Source of the DNA: Akkermansia muciniphila
Lineage (GTDB): Bacteria > Verrucomicrobiota > Verrucomicrobiia > Limisphaerales > UBA9464
Assembly: GCA_945898055.1 (NCBI GenBank)
Contig: CAMDGV010000018.1
Location: forward strand, 1-64,000
Direction: 5' to 3'
DNA: 64,000 nt
Shown here: one piece after another, positions 55,596-64,000 of the stretch
How positions within the stretch are numbered: position 1 is the first letter of the stretch
Layout of the letters: every line of letters starts with the position of its first letter
Translations under genes and position numbers: made by a program
The notes under the pieces: model-generated
The model's database searches: none
Told to the model about the DNA's origin: nothing
What the model saw: the letters and a program-made list of their open reading frames with translations, nothing else

Positions 55596-58500
55596 ATGTC
55601 TATCCACGTCGCGCTTCATCACAAGACGCACTACAAATACGACCGCCTCGTTACACTTGGCCCACAGGTCGTGCGACTGCGACCAGCGCCGCACGCGCGC
55701 ACGCGCATCCTGAGCTACTCGCTGAAGGTTGCGCCCGAAAAGCATTACATCAACTGGCAGCAAGACCCGCAGTCTAACTACGCGGCTCGTCTCGTCTTCG
55801 ATCAGCCCACGCGGGATTTTTGCGTCGAAGTGGATTTTGTGGCCGAGATGTCCGTGTTGAATCCGTTCGATTTCTTTCTCGAACCGAACGCCCAGAAATT
55901 TCCCTTCGCCTATGATCCGGCGCTCGACACAGAACTCGCGCCCTTCCAGCGCAAATGCTGGCTCACCCCCAGCTTTTCAAAATATCTGACAGAGTTGCGC
56001 CGCGACCTGATGGGTGAAGTTAAACGCCGAACCAAGCGGCAGCGGCTGGAGTTGCCTGACAGCGAGAAGCAGCCCACGAACGATTTCCTCGTTGCCATCA
56101 ACCAGCGGCTTTGGAAGGACATCAAATACACCATCCGCATGGAGCCCGGCGTGCAGACGCCGGAGGAAACGCTCACGAAGATGAGCGGTTCGTGTCGCGA
56201 CTCCGCTTGGCTGCAAGTGCAACTCATGCGGCACTTCGGCCTCGCGGCGCGGTTCGTCAGCGGCTACTTGATCCAGCTCAAGCCCGACGTAAAATCGCTC
56301 GACGGCCCGAGTGGTGCGGAAAAAGATTTCACTGATCTCCACGCCTGGACGGAAGTTTATCTGCCCGGCGGGGGCTGGATCGGACTTGATCCCACTTCCG
56401 GTCTGCTCGCGGGCGAAGGTCATATTCCACTCGCCTGCACGCCTGATCCTTCGAGTGCCGCGCCCATCAGCGGCGGCGTGGACGAGTGCGAAACGGAGTT
56501 CGACTTCGCAATGACGGTGACACGCGTCCACGAATCGCCGCGCGTCACCAAGCCTTACACCGACGAGCAATGGGGGGAAATTGAGTCGCTCGGCCACTCG
56601 ATTGATGCCGATCTGAAAAAAGGCGACGTGCGCCTCACGATGGGCGGCGAGCCGACGTTCGTTTCCGTGGACGATCCTGACGGGCCAGAATGGAACTTCA
56701 CCGCGATGTCGCACAAAAAGCGCACGCTCTCCGGCGACCTCATCAAGCGTCTTCGAAAAAAATTTGCGCCCGGCTCGCTGCTCCACTACGGCCAGGGTAA
56801 ATGGTATCCAGGCGAACCGCTGCCGCGATATGCACTTGGCTGTTATTGGCGCAAAGATGGCGTGCCGATTTGGAAGGACGATTCGCTCATCGCCGACGAA
56901 TCGAAGAATTACGGTCATGGGGCAAAAGAGGCGAAGGAACTTGCCACACGTCTCGCGAAAACAATTGGCGTTGATCCGAAACATCTGATTCCCGCCTACG
57001 AGGACGTGTTTTACTACACTTGGAAAGAGCGGCGGTTTCCGTCCAACGTCACGCCGGAAAAATCCAATCTCAAGGACAAGCTGGAGCGCGACCGCATCGC
57101 GCGGATTTTCCACCAGGGACTTGGCTCAGTGGTCGGCTACACGCTGCCGATCAAGCGTGCGTCGTTTGGGCAGAAGCAGGGATGGATGTCCGGCTCGCTG
57201 TTTTTGCGCGATGACGATACCCTCTGGCTCATCCCCGGCGATTCCTCGATGGGCCTGCGCCTACCGCTGGATTCCATGCCTTGGGTGGCGGAAAACGATT
57301 TTCCGTGGCTGCTGACGCAAGACCCGTCCGATCCGAATTTGCCGCCGCTCCCGAAAGAATTTCCTTATCGCCAGCAAGTCGTTAGCCGCCGCAACGCGCC
57401 GATCCCATCCGGCTACGGGCCCGGCCAACGGGCGCAACAATTGGAAGATCCGAGCCGCCGTCCTGCGCCGGGCGAATCCGCGCCGTGGATCATTCGCACC
57501 GCCCTCTGCGTCGAGCCACGCGACGGGCGGCTGCACGTTTTCATGCCGCCAGTGGAGGGGCTGGAAGACTATTTGGATCTTATCGCGGGCATCGAAGCGA
57601 CGGCTCACGAAACCGGTTTGCCCGTCGTCATCGAAGGCGAAACTCCGCCGAAAGATCCGCGTCTGAACAAGCTTGGGGTCACGCCTGACCCCGGCGTGAT
57701 CGAGGTGAACATGCACCCGAGCAAATCATGGGACGAACTCGTTGAGCGCACGACCACGCTTTACGAGGAGGCGCGCCAGACGCGGCTCGGCCCGGAAAAA
57801 TTTATGCTCGATGGCCGGCATACCGGCACGGGCGGCGGCAATCACATCACACTCGGCGGCGAGACGCCGCAGGATTCGCCGGTGCTGCGCCGGCCCGATC
57901 TGCTACGTTCGCTGCTGGCGTATTGGCAGAATCATCCGTCGTTGAGCTGGCTGTTCAGTGGTCTGTTTGTTGGCCCGACGTCGCAAGCGCCGCGCATTGA
58001 CGAGGCGCGCAACGATTCGCTTTATGAACTCGACGTCGCGTTTAAGGAGTTGGACCGGCAGATCACTACCTTTGGCCAGACGCCGCCGTGGCTGGTGGAT
58101 CGTCTCTTCCGAAACCTGCTGATTGATTCCAGTGGCAACACCCATCGGGCGGAGTTTTCCATTGATAAACTTTTCGCGCCGGAAAGCAGCACCGGCCGTC
58201 TGGGGCTCGTCGAGATGCGTGCGTTTGAAATGCCGCCTGACGCGCGCATGAGTCTCGCGCAACACCTCCTACTGCGCGGCCTCGTCTCGAAATTCTGGAA
58301 CGCGCCGTATAAAAATAATCTCGTGCGCTGGGGCACGGACATCCACGACCGTTGGATGCTGCCGCACTTCTGCCAAACGGATTTTGCGGATGTTATCAAC
58401 GATCTGCGCGAGGCTGGTTATCCGTTTCAAGCCGAATGGTTCGCCCCGCATTTTGAATTCCGTTTCCCGCGGATCGGCGATCTGGAGCAACGCGATTTGC

Positions 58501-59003
58501 AGATCGAACTCCGCACCGCGCTCGAACCGTGGCATGTCCTAGGCGAAGAACCCGGCGGCGGCGGCACGGTGCGCTATGTGGACAGCTCGCTGGAGCGTCT
58601 GCAAATCAAGGCGCGTGGGCTTGTCGGCGACCGCTTCGCCGTCACCTGCAACGGCCATCGGGTGCCGCTGCATCCGACCGGCACGACCGGCGAAGGTGTT
58701 GCCGGCGTCCGCTATCGCGCTTGGCAGCCGCCGATTTGTCTGCAACCTACGATTAGGGTTCACGCGCCGCTGCGATTCGATCTTTACGACACATGGAACC
58801 AGCGTTCACTCGGTGGCTGCACCTATCACGTTGCTCATCCCGGCGGCCGAAATTCGGATACGTTTCCAGTCAACAGCTACGAAGCCGAATCGCGCCGCCT
58901 CGCGCGATTTTTTCGCCACGGTCATCAGCAAGGAAAGTTCACGCCACAGCCGCCAACGGTGAACCCGGACTTTCCATTCACGCTGGATTTGCGCAATGTC
59001 TGA
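55596..59003 (+). CDS. Transglutaminase-like protein fused to DUF2126
   Basis: At 1135 residues this is the giant of the cluster. The N-terminal part (1-90) is the beta domain of transglutaminase-like proteins (HKTHYKYDRLVTLGPQVVRLRPAPH). The protease-like core carries the catalytic cysteine in MSGSCRDSAWLQVQLMRHFGLAARFVSGYL, the histidine in DFTDLHAWTEVYLP and the aspartate in GWIGLDPTSG. From about residue 325 the DUF2126 region begins (RLTMGGEPTFVSVDDPDGPEWN), with HTGTGGGNHITLGG and SPVLRRPDLLRSLL. DUF2126 is thought to act on glutamine or peptide bonds, but no reaction is proven. It lies six bases downstream of the alpha-E gene. Confidence 0.9.
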   Translation: MSIHVALHHKTHYKYDRLVTLGPQVVRLRPAPHARTRILSYSLKVAPEKHYINWQQDPQSNYAARLVFDQPTRDFCVEVDFVAEMSVLNPFDFFLEPNAQKFPFAYDPALDTELAPFQRKCWLTPSFSKYLTELRRDLMGEVKRRTKRQRLELPDSEKQPTNDFLVAINQRLWKDIKYTIRMEPGVQTPEETLTKMSGSCRDSAWLQVQLMRHFGLAARFVSGYLIQLKPDVKSLDGPSGAEKDFTDLHAWTEVYLPGGGWIGLDPTSGLLAGEGHIPLACTPDPSSAAPISGGVDECETEFDFAMTVTRVHESPRVTKPYTDEQWGEIESLGHSIDADLKKGDVRLTMGGEPTFVSVDDPDGPEWNFTAMSHKKRTLSGDLIKRLRKKFAPGSLLHYGQGKWYPGEPLPRYALGCYWRKDGVPIWKDDSLIADESKNYGHGAKEAKELATRLAKTIGVDPKHLIPAYEDVFYYTWKERRFPSNVTPEKSNLKDKLERDRIARIFHQGLGSVVGYTLPIKRASFGQKQGWMSGSLFLRDDDTLWLIPGDSSMGLRLPLDSMPWVAENDFPWLLTQDPSDPNLPPLPKEFPYRQQVVSRRNAPIPSGYGPGQRAQQLEDPSRRPAPGESAPWIIRTALCVEPRDGRLHVFMPPVEGLEDYLDLIAGIEATAHETGLPVVIEGETPPKDPRLNKLGVTPDPGVIEVNMHPSKSWDELVERTTTLYEEARQTRLGPEKFMLDGRHTGTGGGNHITLGGETPQDSPVLRRPDLLRSLLAYWQNHPSLSWLFSGLFVGPTSQAPRIDEARNDSLYELDVAFKELDRQITTFGQTPPWLVDRLFRNLLIDSSGNTHRAEFSIDKLFAPESSTGRLGLVEMRAFEMPPDARMSLAQHLLLRGLVSKFWNAPYKNNLVRWGTDIHDRWMLPHFCQTDFADVINDLREAGYPFQAEWFAPHFEFRFPRIGDLEQRDLQIELRTALEPWHVLGEEPGGGGTVRYVDSSLERLQIKARGLVGDRFAVTCNGHRVPLHPTGTTGEGVAGVRYRAWQPPICLQPTIRVHAPLRFDLYDTWNQRSLGGCTYHVAHPGGRNSDTFPVNSYEAESRRLARFFRHGHQQGKFTPQPPTVNPDFPFTLDLRNV

Positions 59004-61623
59004 CTCGTTCGACAAAAAGAACGGTCGCGATAAGACGCAAATGTTCCAGTCTCAGACGCAATCATCCATCGGAGAAGGCAGTGCCGACAAAAAGGCGCAG
59101 CCTTCGCCGACCGGTTTGCTCGCGAATTGTTTCGCGAGCGACACGGCATTTGATGAGGTGCGAGCCGACGACGGCAAGGTGCGTCCGCATTACGTGAAAC
59201 TCTTCGGAGCACTGGAGGATTTTAGCACGGTGGAATTGCGTCGGCGCTCCGAATCCTGCGAGCGTCTCGTGAATGAGCAGGGCATCGCCTACAACGTCTA
59301 TGGCGACCCGCGCGGCATGGAGCGTCTGTGGCAACTTGATCCAATCCCGTTCGTCATCGCGCAGGACGAGTGGCGTGCGCTCGAAACTGGCTTGATCCAG
59401 CGCGCGACGCTGCTGAACAAGATTCTCGCCGACTGCTACGGCGCGCAGGAGCTCATCCATTCGCGCTGGCTTTCCCCCGCGATGGTTTTCGGCCAACCGG
59501 ATTTTCTCCGCCCGTGTCACGGCATCAAAGTTCCCGGCGACTCCTTCCTGCATTTCTACGCGGCCGATCTCGTCCGCTCGCCGGACGGGCGCTGGTGGGT
59601 CATCTCAGACCGTACGCAGATTCCAACCGGCGCGGGTTACGCGCTGGCAAACCGCCTTGTAACTTCGCGGATTTTTCCCGAGCCGTTCCGTGACAACAAT
59701 GTTCAACGCCTCGCTGGATTTTTCCGCGACGCTCAGAAAAGTCTCGCCCGCCTTTCGCCGCGCGGTGCGGACAATGCCCGCGTGGTCATGCTCACGCCCG
59801 GTCCGCACAACGAAACGTATTTTGAGCAAGCCTACCTCGCGCGCTACCTTGGCTACATGCTTGTCGAGGGACAGGATTTGACCGTGCGCGACAATAGCGT
59901 CTGGCTGAAAACTCTGAGCGGCCTTGAACGTGTGGATGTGATTCTGCGCCGCGTGGATGATGATTTTTGCGACCCTCTGGAACTGCGTAACGACTCAATC
60001 CTCGGCGTCCCCGGTCTCGTCGAGGCCGTTCGTGCGGGCAATGTCGTCATGGCGAACGCGCTCGGCTGCGGATTGGTTCAAAGCCCCGCGTTCATGTCGT
60101 TCCTGCCGGGTCTCTGCGAACACATTCTAGGTGAGGATTTGAAACTGCCGTCCGTCGCGACGTGGTGGTGTGGGCAGAAAGATGCTCGCAAATACGTCTT
60201 AGAAAACCTTGATAAACTGGTTGTGAAATCTGCGTTCCGCACGCATCTGCGTACGCCTGAGGCAGGCAAGCCATTGAGCGACGAGGAAAGCGAGGACTTG
60301 AGGCGGCGCATCGAGTTCGATCCTGATCTCTTCGTCGCGCAGGAGCGCATCGAACTTTCCGCCGCGCCGTCGTGGGAGAAAAATTTGCTAGTCGCCAAGC
60401 CGGTGGGGTTACGCGTTTTCCTCGTCACGACCGAAAAGGGTTTCAGCGTCATGCCCGGTGGACTCACACGCGTCGCACCAGATGTCAGCGGACGCTTCAT
60501 TTCGATGCAGCGCGACAGCAGCAGCAAGGACACTTGGATTCCATCGGAGACCGCGGCAGCGGACGTCTCATTGCTGAATACTAGTGCGCAGAGTGTCGAG
60601 CTACGCCGCACCGGAAACAACCTGCCGTCGCGGCTCGCGGATAACTTCTTCTGGCTCGGCCGCTACTCCGAGCGCGCTGATGCGACGGCGCGGCTGCTGC
60701 GCAGTGCTTTGCGGCTGTTCAATCCTGAACGCACGAGCGGTGCGCAGCCATTGCTCGCGCCACTGCTCCAGACGCTTGAAACGCAGGGTCAGTTGCCGGG
60801 CATCTCCAAGAAACCTGAGCTGCGGCAGAACGCCGAGGCGTTCGAGGCAGAATTGCTCGCGGCTATTTTCGATCCGTCGCGTCCCGGCAGTTTGCGGCAG
60901 ACGGCGGATCACTTGCAGCGGCTCGCGATGCTGGTGCGCGACCGAACGTCGAACGACATGTGGCGTGTCCTGAGTCAGCTCAACGACCGGCTCGCGACGC
61001 CGACCGCGAGTCTTGTAATCTTGAGTGGCGACGCCGTGGGTGTGTTGAATCAGACGCTCATGGGGTTGGCGGCATTTCATGGTCTGGCGAGAGAGAACAT
61101 GACGCGCGCACAGGCGTGGCGCTTTCTTGACATGGGGCTACGGCTGGAGCGGGCGGTTTATCTTTGCACGCTGCTTGACGCGACATTGCGCTCGCCCGAA
61201 GCGGAGAATCCCAGCGTGCTGGAAGCTGTGCTTGAGGTCGTGGACAGCAGCATCACGTTCCGCTCGCGTTACAATCTGCTCGCCACCGTACCAGCAGTGT
61301 TCGACCTCGTGCTGCTCGACGACAAGAATCCGCGCTCGGTGCTCTTCCAGATCAACCAGCTCGCGAAACATTTCGAGAAGTTGCCGAAGGAGCGCGAGGA
61401 CGCACCCGGCTCAGGAAAAAATCTCTTGGCGAAGTGTGCCGCACGGTTGAATCAAACCGACCCGCGTGAACTTGCCAGTCCACGCGGAACTTGGACAAAC
61501 AGCGAGTTGAGCAAGACCATCAGGGAAACGATGCGTGCGCTGCCGGAGATTTCCAATGCCATCGCGGCAAATTATTTTGCGCACGCGTCCATCTCGCGCA
61601 CAGGACGGGGGAGCGAATCGTGA
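58996..61623 (+). CDS. Fused circularly permuted ATP-grasp and alpha-E protein
   Basis: An 875-residue chain. Residues 1-530 repeat the ATP-grasp plan of the gene at 53070: VNEQGIAYNVYGDPRGMERLWQLDPIPF, LNKILADCYGAQELI, SDRTQIPTGAGYALANR, LTPGPHNETYFEQAYLARYLG, KYVLENLDKLVVKSAFR and GGLTRVAPDVSG. From about 535 an alpha-E domain follows (NNLPSRLADNFFWLGRYSERADATARLLR ... VLEVVDSSITFRSRYN). The fusion fits the idea that these two domains work in one complex. The start overlaps the previous gene by eight bases. Homology to the separate pair suggests a second ligase unit of different specificity. Confidence 0.9.
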   Translation: MSDSFDKKNGRDKTQMFQSQTQSSIGEGSADKKAQPSPTGLLANCFASDTAFDEVRADDGKVRPHYVKLFGALEDFSTVELRRRSESCERLVNEQGIAYNVYGDPRGMERLWQLDPIPFVIAQDEWRALETGLIQRATLLNKILADCYGAQELIHSRWLSPAMVFGQPDFLRPCHGIKVPGDSFLHFYAADLVRSPDGRWWVISDRTQIPTGAGYALANRLVTSRIFPEPFRDNNVQRLAGFFRDAQKSLARLSPRGADNARVVMLTPGPHNETYFEQAYLARYLGYMLVEGQDLTVRDNSVWLKTLSGLERVDVILRRVDDDFCDPLELRNDSILGVPGLVEAVRAGNVVMANALGCGLVQSPAFMSFLPGLCEHILGEDLKLPSVATWWCGQKDARKYVLENLDKLVVKSAFRTHLRTPEAGKPLSDEESEDLRRRIEFDPDLFVAQERIELSAAPSWEKNLLVAKPVGLRVFLVTTEKGFSVMPGGLTRVAPDVSGRFISMQRDSSSKDTWIPSETAAADVSLLNTSAQSVELRRTGNNLPSRLADNFFWLGRYSERADATARLLRSALRLFNPERTSGAQPLLAPLLQTLETQGQLPGISKKPELRQNAEAFEAELLAAIFDPSRPGSLRQTADHLQRLAMLVRDRTSNDMWRVLSQLNDRLATPTASLVILSGDAVGVLNQTLMGLAAFHGLARENMTRAQAWRFLDMGLRLERAVYLCTLLDATLRSPEAENPSVLEAVLEVVDSSITFRSRYNLLATVPAVFDLVLLDDKNPRSVLFQINQLAKHFEKLPKEREDAPGSGKNLLAKCAARLNQTDPRELASPRGTWTNSELSKTIRETMRALPEISNAIAANYFAHASISRTGRGSES

Positions 61624-62492
61624 CCTACGCGATCACGCATCGCACGTTTTACGAATACGCCGCGCCGGTGAGTGTTTCGCAGCACGTCGCCCGGCTCACG
61701 CCACGCCTGACGCCGCTGCAACGTTGCGACGCGTTCGCGCTGGAGATTGCGCCGGTGCCGACGTTGCGCCGAACGAGGACGGATTATTTCGGCAACGAGC
61801 TTTGTCTGTTCAGCATCCAGGAAGTGCATCGTCGGCTGGAGATCACCACGCGAAGCCGCGTTACTGTGAAGCCGAGTGAACCGGCGGCAGCTGCAAGCTC
61901 CATCGCATGGGAGGAAGCGGCAAAGATGTTCCGCGATCCAGTTTCGCCCGCTGTCGTTGAACCGTATCAATTCGTTTTTGATTCACCACAGGTGCGGGCC
62001 TCGGTGGAATTGGCGGATTACGCGCGGGAAAGTTTCGGCGACGAAACCCCGTTGCTGGTCGGAGCGCGCGATCTCACTCGGCGGATTTTCGCTGATTTCA
62101 AATTTGATCCCAAGGCGACGACCGTTGCGACGCCGCTTGAGGAAGTCTGGGAGAAGCGGCGCGGTGTTTGTCAGGACTTCGCGCATCTCGGCATCGCATG
62201 CCTGCGTTCGCTGGGGCTGCCTGCGCGTTATGTGAGCGGTTATCTGCGCACGCGCCCACCGGAAGGCAAACCCCGGATGGTCGGCGCGGACGCCAGCCAT
62301 GCATGGTTCAGAGTCTTTTGTCCTGGGATTGGTTGGATGGGGTTTGATCCCACCAACAATTGCGAACCGGCCGAGGAACATATCATCGTGGCGTATGGCC
62401 GAGACTTCGGCGACGTGAGTCCGGTGGCGGGAATTCTCACAGGTGGCGGCGAGCATGAGGTTCAAGTGTCAGTGGATGTAGCGGAGATCTGA
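61620..62492 (+). CDS. Transglutaminase-like cysteine peptidase homologue
   Basis: A 290-residue protein from the GTG that overlaps the previous TGA. The N-terminal YAITHRTFYEYAAPVSVSQHVARLTPR is the usual beta domain. The catalytic triad is in [31 protein letters not shown] (Cys), DASHAWFRVFCP (His) and GWMGFDPTNN (Asp). In these gene sets such enzymes are proposed to cleave or transfer the peptides made by the ATP-grasp enzymes. It is one of three such proteins in the cluster. Confidence 0.9.
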   Translation: MTYAITHRTFYEYAAPVSVSQHVARLTPRLTPLQRCDAFALEIAPVPTLRRTRTDYFGNELCLFSIQEVHRRLEITTRSRVTVKPSEPAAAASSIAWEEAAKMFRDPVSPAVVEPYQFVFDSPQVRASVELADYARESFGDETPLLVGARDLTRRIFADFKFDPKATTVATPLEEVWEKRRGVCQDFAHLGIACLRSLGLPARYVSGYLRTRPPEGKPRMVGADASHAWFRVFCPGIGWMGFDPTNNCEPAEEHIIVAYGRDFGDVSPVAGILTGGGEHEVQVSVDVAEI

Positions 62493-62495
62493 ACA

Positions 62496-63329
62496 ATGAA
62501 ATGGGAAATTATCCATCGAACAAGCTACGCCTATGCCTCCCCAGTGCATAACAGCTTTAACGAAGCGCGGCTGCAACCGTTCTCAGACGAGTGGCAGACG
62601 GTGGATTATTTTCTCCTGAAAGTCCTCCCAGCAGCGCGCCTTCGGCATCACCATGATTTCTATTCCAACGTGGTCCACCACTTTGAAATTGTTGAGCCGC
62701 ACAACACGCTGATGGTTGAGAGCAACCTGCGCGTGACCACCAAGGCGCGTCCGCTACTTGCGCTGGACGCCACGCTGTTCTCGCTGTCGCGGATCAGCGA
62801 GGCCGCGCGCGAACCACGCGTCTTTGATTTTTTACAGGAGAGCCGGTTCGTGGATCTGTCGCCCGAGGTCTGGAGGTTCGCGCTCGATGCGACTGATGGC
62901 ATCACCGACACATGGCAGGCGGCGTTGGCGTTGATGGGATTTGTTCACGGCACTTTAAAATATGAACCGAACTCCACCACCGCCCATACTCACGCGCGTG
63001 AGGTTTTGCGGGACAAACGCGGCGTTTGCCAGGATTTTGCGCATGTGTTGATCGGCTTGTGTCGTGTGCTGAAGATTCCCGCGCTCTACGTCAGCGGTTA
63101 TCTCGCGACGGAAGCAGCCAGCGCGACCCATGCGTGGGTGGAAGTTTTGATTCCCGGCGTCGGTTGGCGGCCGCTTGATCCGACACACAACCGGGAGGCG
63201 GATGAGAATTACGTCAAAATTGCGGTGGGGCGGGACTATTCAGATGTTGCGCCCGTCACGGGAACCTACAAAGGCACGACGGAGCGGAAGATGGAGGTCA
63301 ACGTCAAGATTGAGCGTTTGAACGGTTAA
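62496..63329 (+). CDS. Transglutaminase-like cysteine peptidase homologue, second copy
   Basis: A 277-residue paralogue of the preceding gene, starting three bases after its stop. [24 protein letters not shown] opens the beta domain. The core has [47 protein letters not shown] and [31 protein letters not shown], so Cys, His and Asp are all present. It closes the six-gene unit. Its end overlaps the 3' end of a convergent amino-acid permease pseudogene by 26 bases. Confidence 0.9.
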   Translation: MKWEIIHRTSYAYASPVHNSFNEARLQPFSDEWQTVDYFLLKVLPAARLRHHHDFYSNVVHHFEIVEPHNTLMVESNLRVTTKARPLLALDATLFSLSRISEAAREPRVFDFLQESRFVDLSPEVWRFALDATDGITDTWQAALALMGFVHGTLKYEPNSTTAHTHAREVLRDKRGVCQDFAHVLIGLCRVLKIPALYVSGYLATEAASATHAWVEVLIPGVGWRPLDPTHNREADENYVKIAVGRDYSDVAPVTGTYKGTTERKMEVNVKIERLNG

Positions 63330-64000
63330 ACTTTCCGGCTCGGCGATAAAAATAGATCGACGTTCCTACCAGCACCGACACCACGTCGAAGATGGAGTTG
63401 AGCAATGCTGACTTCCCCGCAGCAATTGCAATGCGATATGCCACGAAGTCGTTATAAACCGTGAAGCTCAGGAACGTGAGCGCGAAGAGGTTGAATATCC
63501 ACCGCACGATGGGATAGCCGAGCACTTTGTAGGCGCGCGGGGCGTCCGGCATCTTCCATCTCATCACGAACACGCCCTATGCTCCCGTCGCGTGGAAAAT
63601 CCACGTCACGAAGATCAGCGTTTCGAACGTGCCGCTGAAGAGCAGCGCGACGCTCCAGAAGCTTTGCGCCACAAGCGATCCGGCGGGCGTGTGAAAGCGT
63701 GGATGCACGTTGCCGATGAAACGCGGGGAGACATTGAGGCGCGACATCGAGAAATAAACCCGCGCCGCAGCCATGATGATGGCGTTGTCGTGCCGAAGGT
63801 TGAAACCATCACCAGTGCCGCGACCCAATATCCTCCGCCGGAAAATATTTTTTTCTGCCACATCAAAGTCGAAAAACCTGGTGGACTTGGCGAGTTCATC
63901 CACGGGAAGCACGTAGAGATACGCCATATTCATCAGCACGTAGATCGTGGTCACGGTCAACATGCCGCGCAACAACGTGAGCGGGATGTTGCTTTGCGAC
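63304..64000 (-). pseudogene. APC-family amino-acid permease, broken and cut by the window edge
   Basis: Minus-strand pieces read NIPLTLLRGMLTVTTIYVLMNMAYLYVLP at the window edge, then AIIMAAARVYFSMSRLNVSPRFIGNVHPRFHTPAG, VTWIFHATGA, an in-frame TAG (63577-63579), and [22 protein letters not shown]. This is the C-terminal half of APC amino-acid/polyamine permeases. Besides the TAG, the segment between VAEKNIFRRRI and DGFNLRHDN does not fit the family and suggests a frame change. The N-terminal half lies outside the window. It is almost certainly not functional. Confidence 0.7.

Noticed and set aside
55977-57113. 378-residue minus-strand ORF opposite the DUF2126 gene
   Set aside because: Shadow of a strongly conserved gene with intact catalytic motifs on the plus strand.
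1-64000. CRISPR arrays, tRNA and rRNA genes
   Set aside because: I looked for regularly spaced repeats, cloverleaf sequences and rRNA landmarks and saw none.

Overview
The window reads as chromosomal DNA of a verrucomicrobium or a close relative in the PVC group. The main clues are a very large secreted LamG/Ig-like protein with the short beta-rich C-terminal module common in Verrucomicrobiota, a DUF1501 protein with a twin-arginine signal, an arylsulfatase, TIGR03790 and DUF6268 proteins, a porin with a cell-envelope signal peptide, and FtsK. This assignment is inference from gene content; there is no rRNA or tRNA gene in the window to confirm it. Base composition is mosaic: about 8-14 kb and 53-64 kb look GC-rich, 37.8-44 kb (porin and urea transporter) is clearly AT-richer, and several short stretches packed with broken genes lie between.

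Layout. 0-6.4 kb: the 3' end of a group II intron (maturase tail, domains V/VI) inserted in an hsdM remnant, then the LamG/Ig surface protein, a shortened rhuM and an hsdM N-terminal stub; this is a wrecked type I restriction region. 6.5-9.9 kb: four genes overlapping stop-to-start (photolyase-like FAD protein, DUF4174 protein, FAD amine-oxidase-like enzyme, small membrane protein). 9.9-16 kb: decayed membrane genes, a dead RAYT-type transposase, a long ankyrin-repeat protein, esterase debris, a frameshifted unknown gene, a membrane protein and a DUF6268 outer-membrane protein. 17-19.2 kb: DUF1501 protein and a lipoprotein. 19.4-33 kb: housekeeping genes (gntP, kdgK, tyrA, aroA, cmk, TIGR03790, an AlkA-like glycosylase, ftsK, a glycosyltransferase, a conserved unknown). 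33-37.6 kb: a scrapyard of IS110, RAYT, DUF4338-type and other transposase remnants, a 51-bp palindrome and a broken phage portal gene (DUF4055).

37.8-50.4 kb is one nitrogen-scavenging unit. A well-formed sigma-54 type promoter precedes an outer-membrane porin, the urea ABC transporter urtABCDE and urease genes ureD, ureAB (fused), ureC, ureF and ureG. Urea would enter through the porin, be pumped in by Urt and be hydrolysed to ammonia by urease. ureE is missing, and UreG carries a histidine-rich N-terminus that may do part of its work.

51-64 kb: an arylsulfatase, then a tightly packed six-gene cluster: a circularly permuted ATP-grasp, an alpha-E protein, a transglutaminase-DUF2126 giant, a fused ATP-grasp/alpha-E protein and two more transglutaminase-like proteins. 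This matches a predicted but biochemically undefined peptide-synthesis and peptide-tagging system, here carried as two synthetase units with three peptidase-like partners. A broken amino-acid permease gene closes the window. A short dispersed repeat (core GTCAAAAAAGCAAATTCCT) occurs at six places from 6.5 to 52.9 kb, nearly always at a gene edge or beside gene debris.
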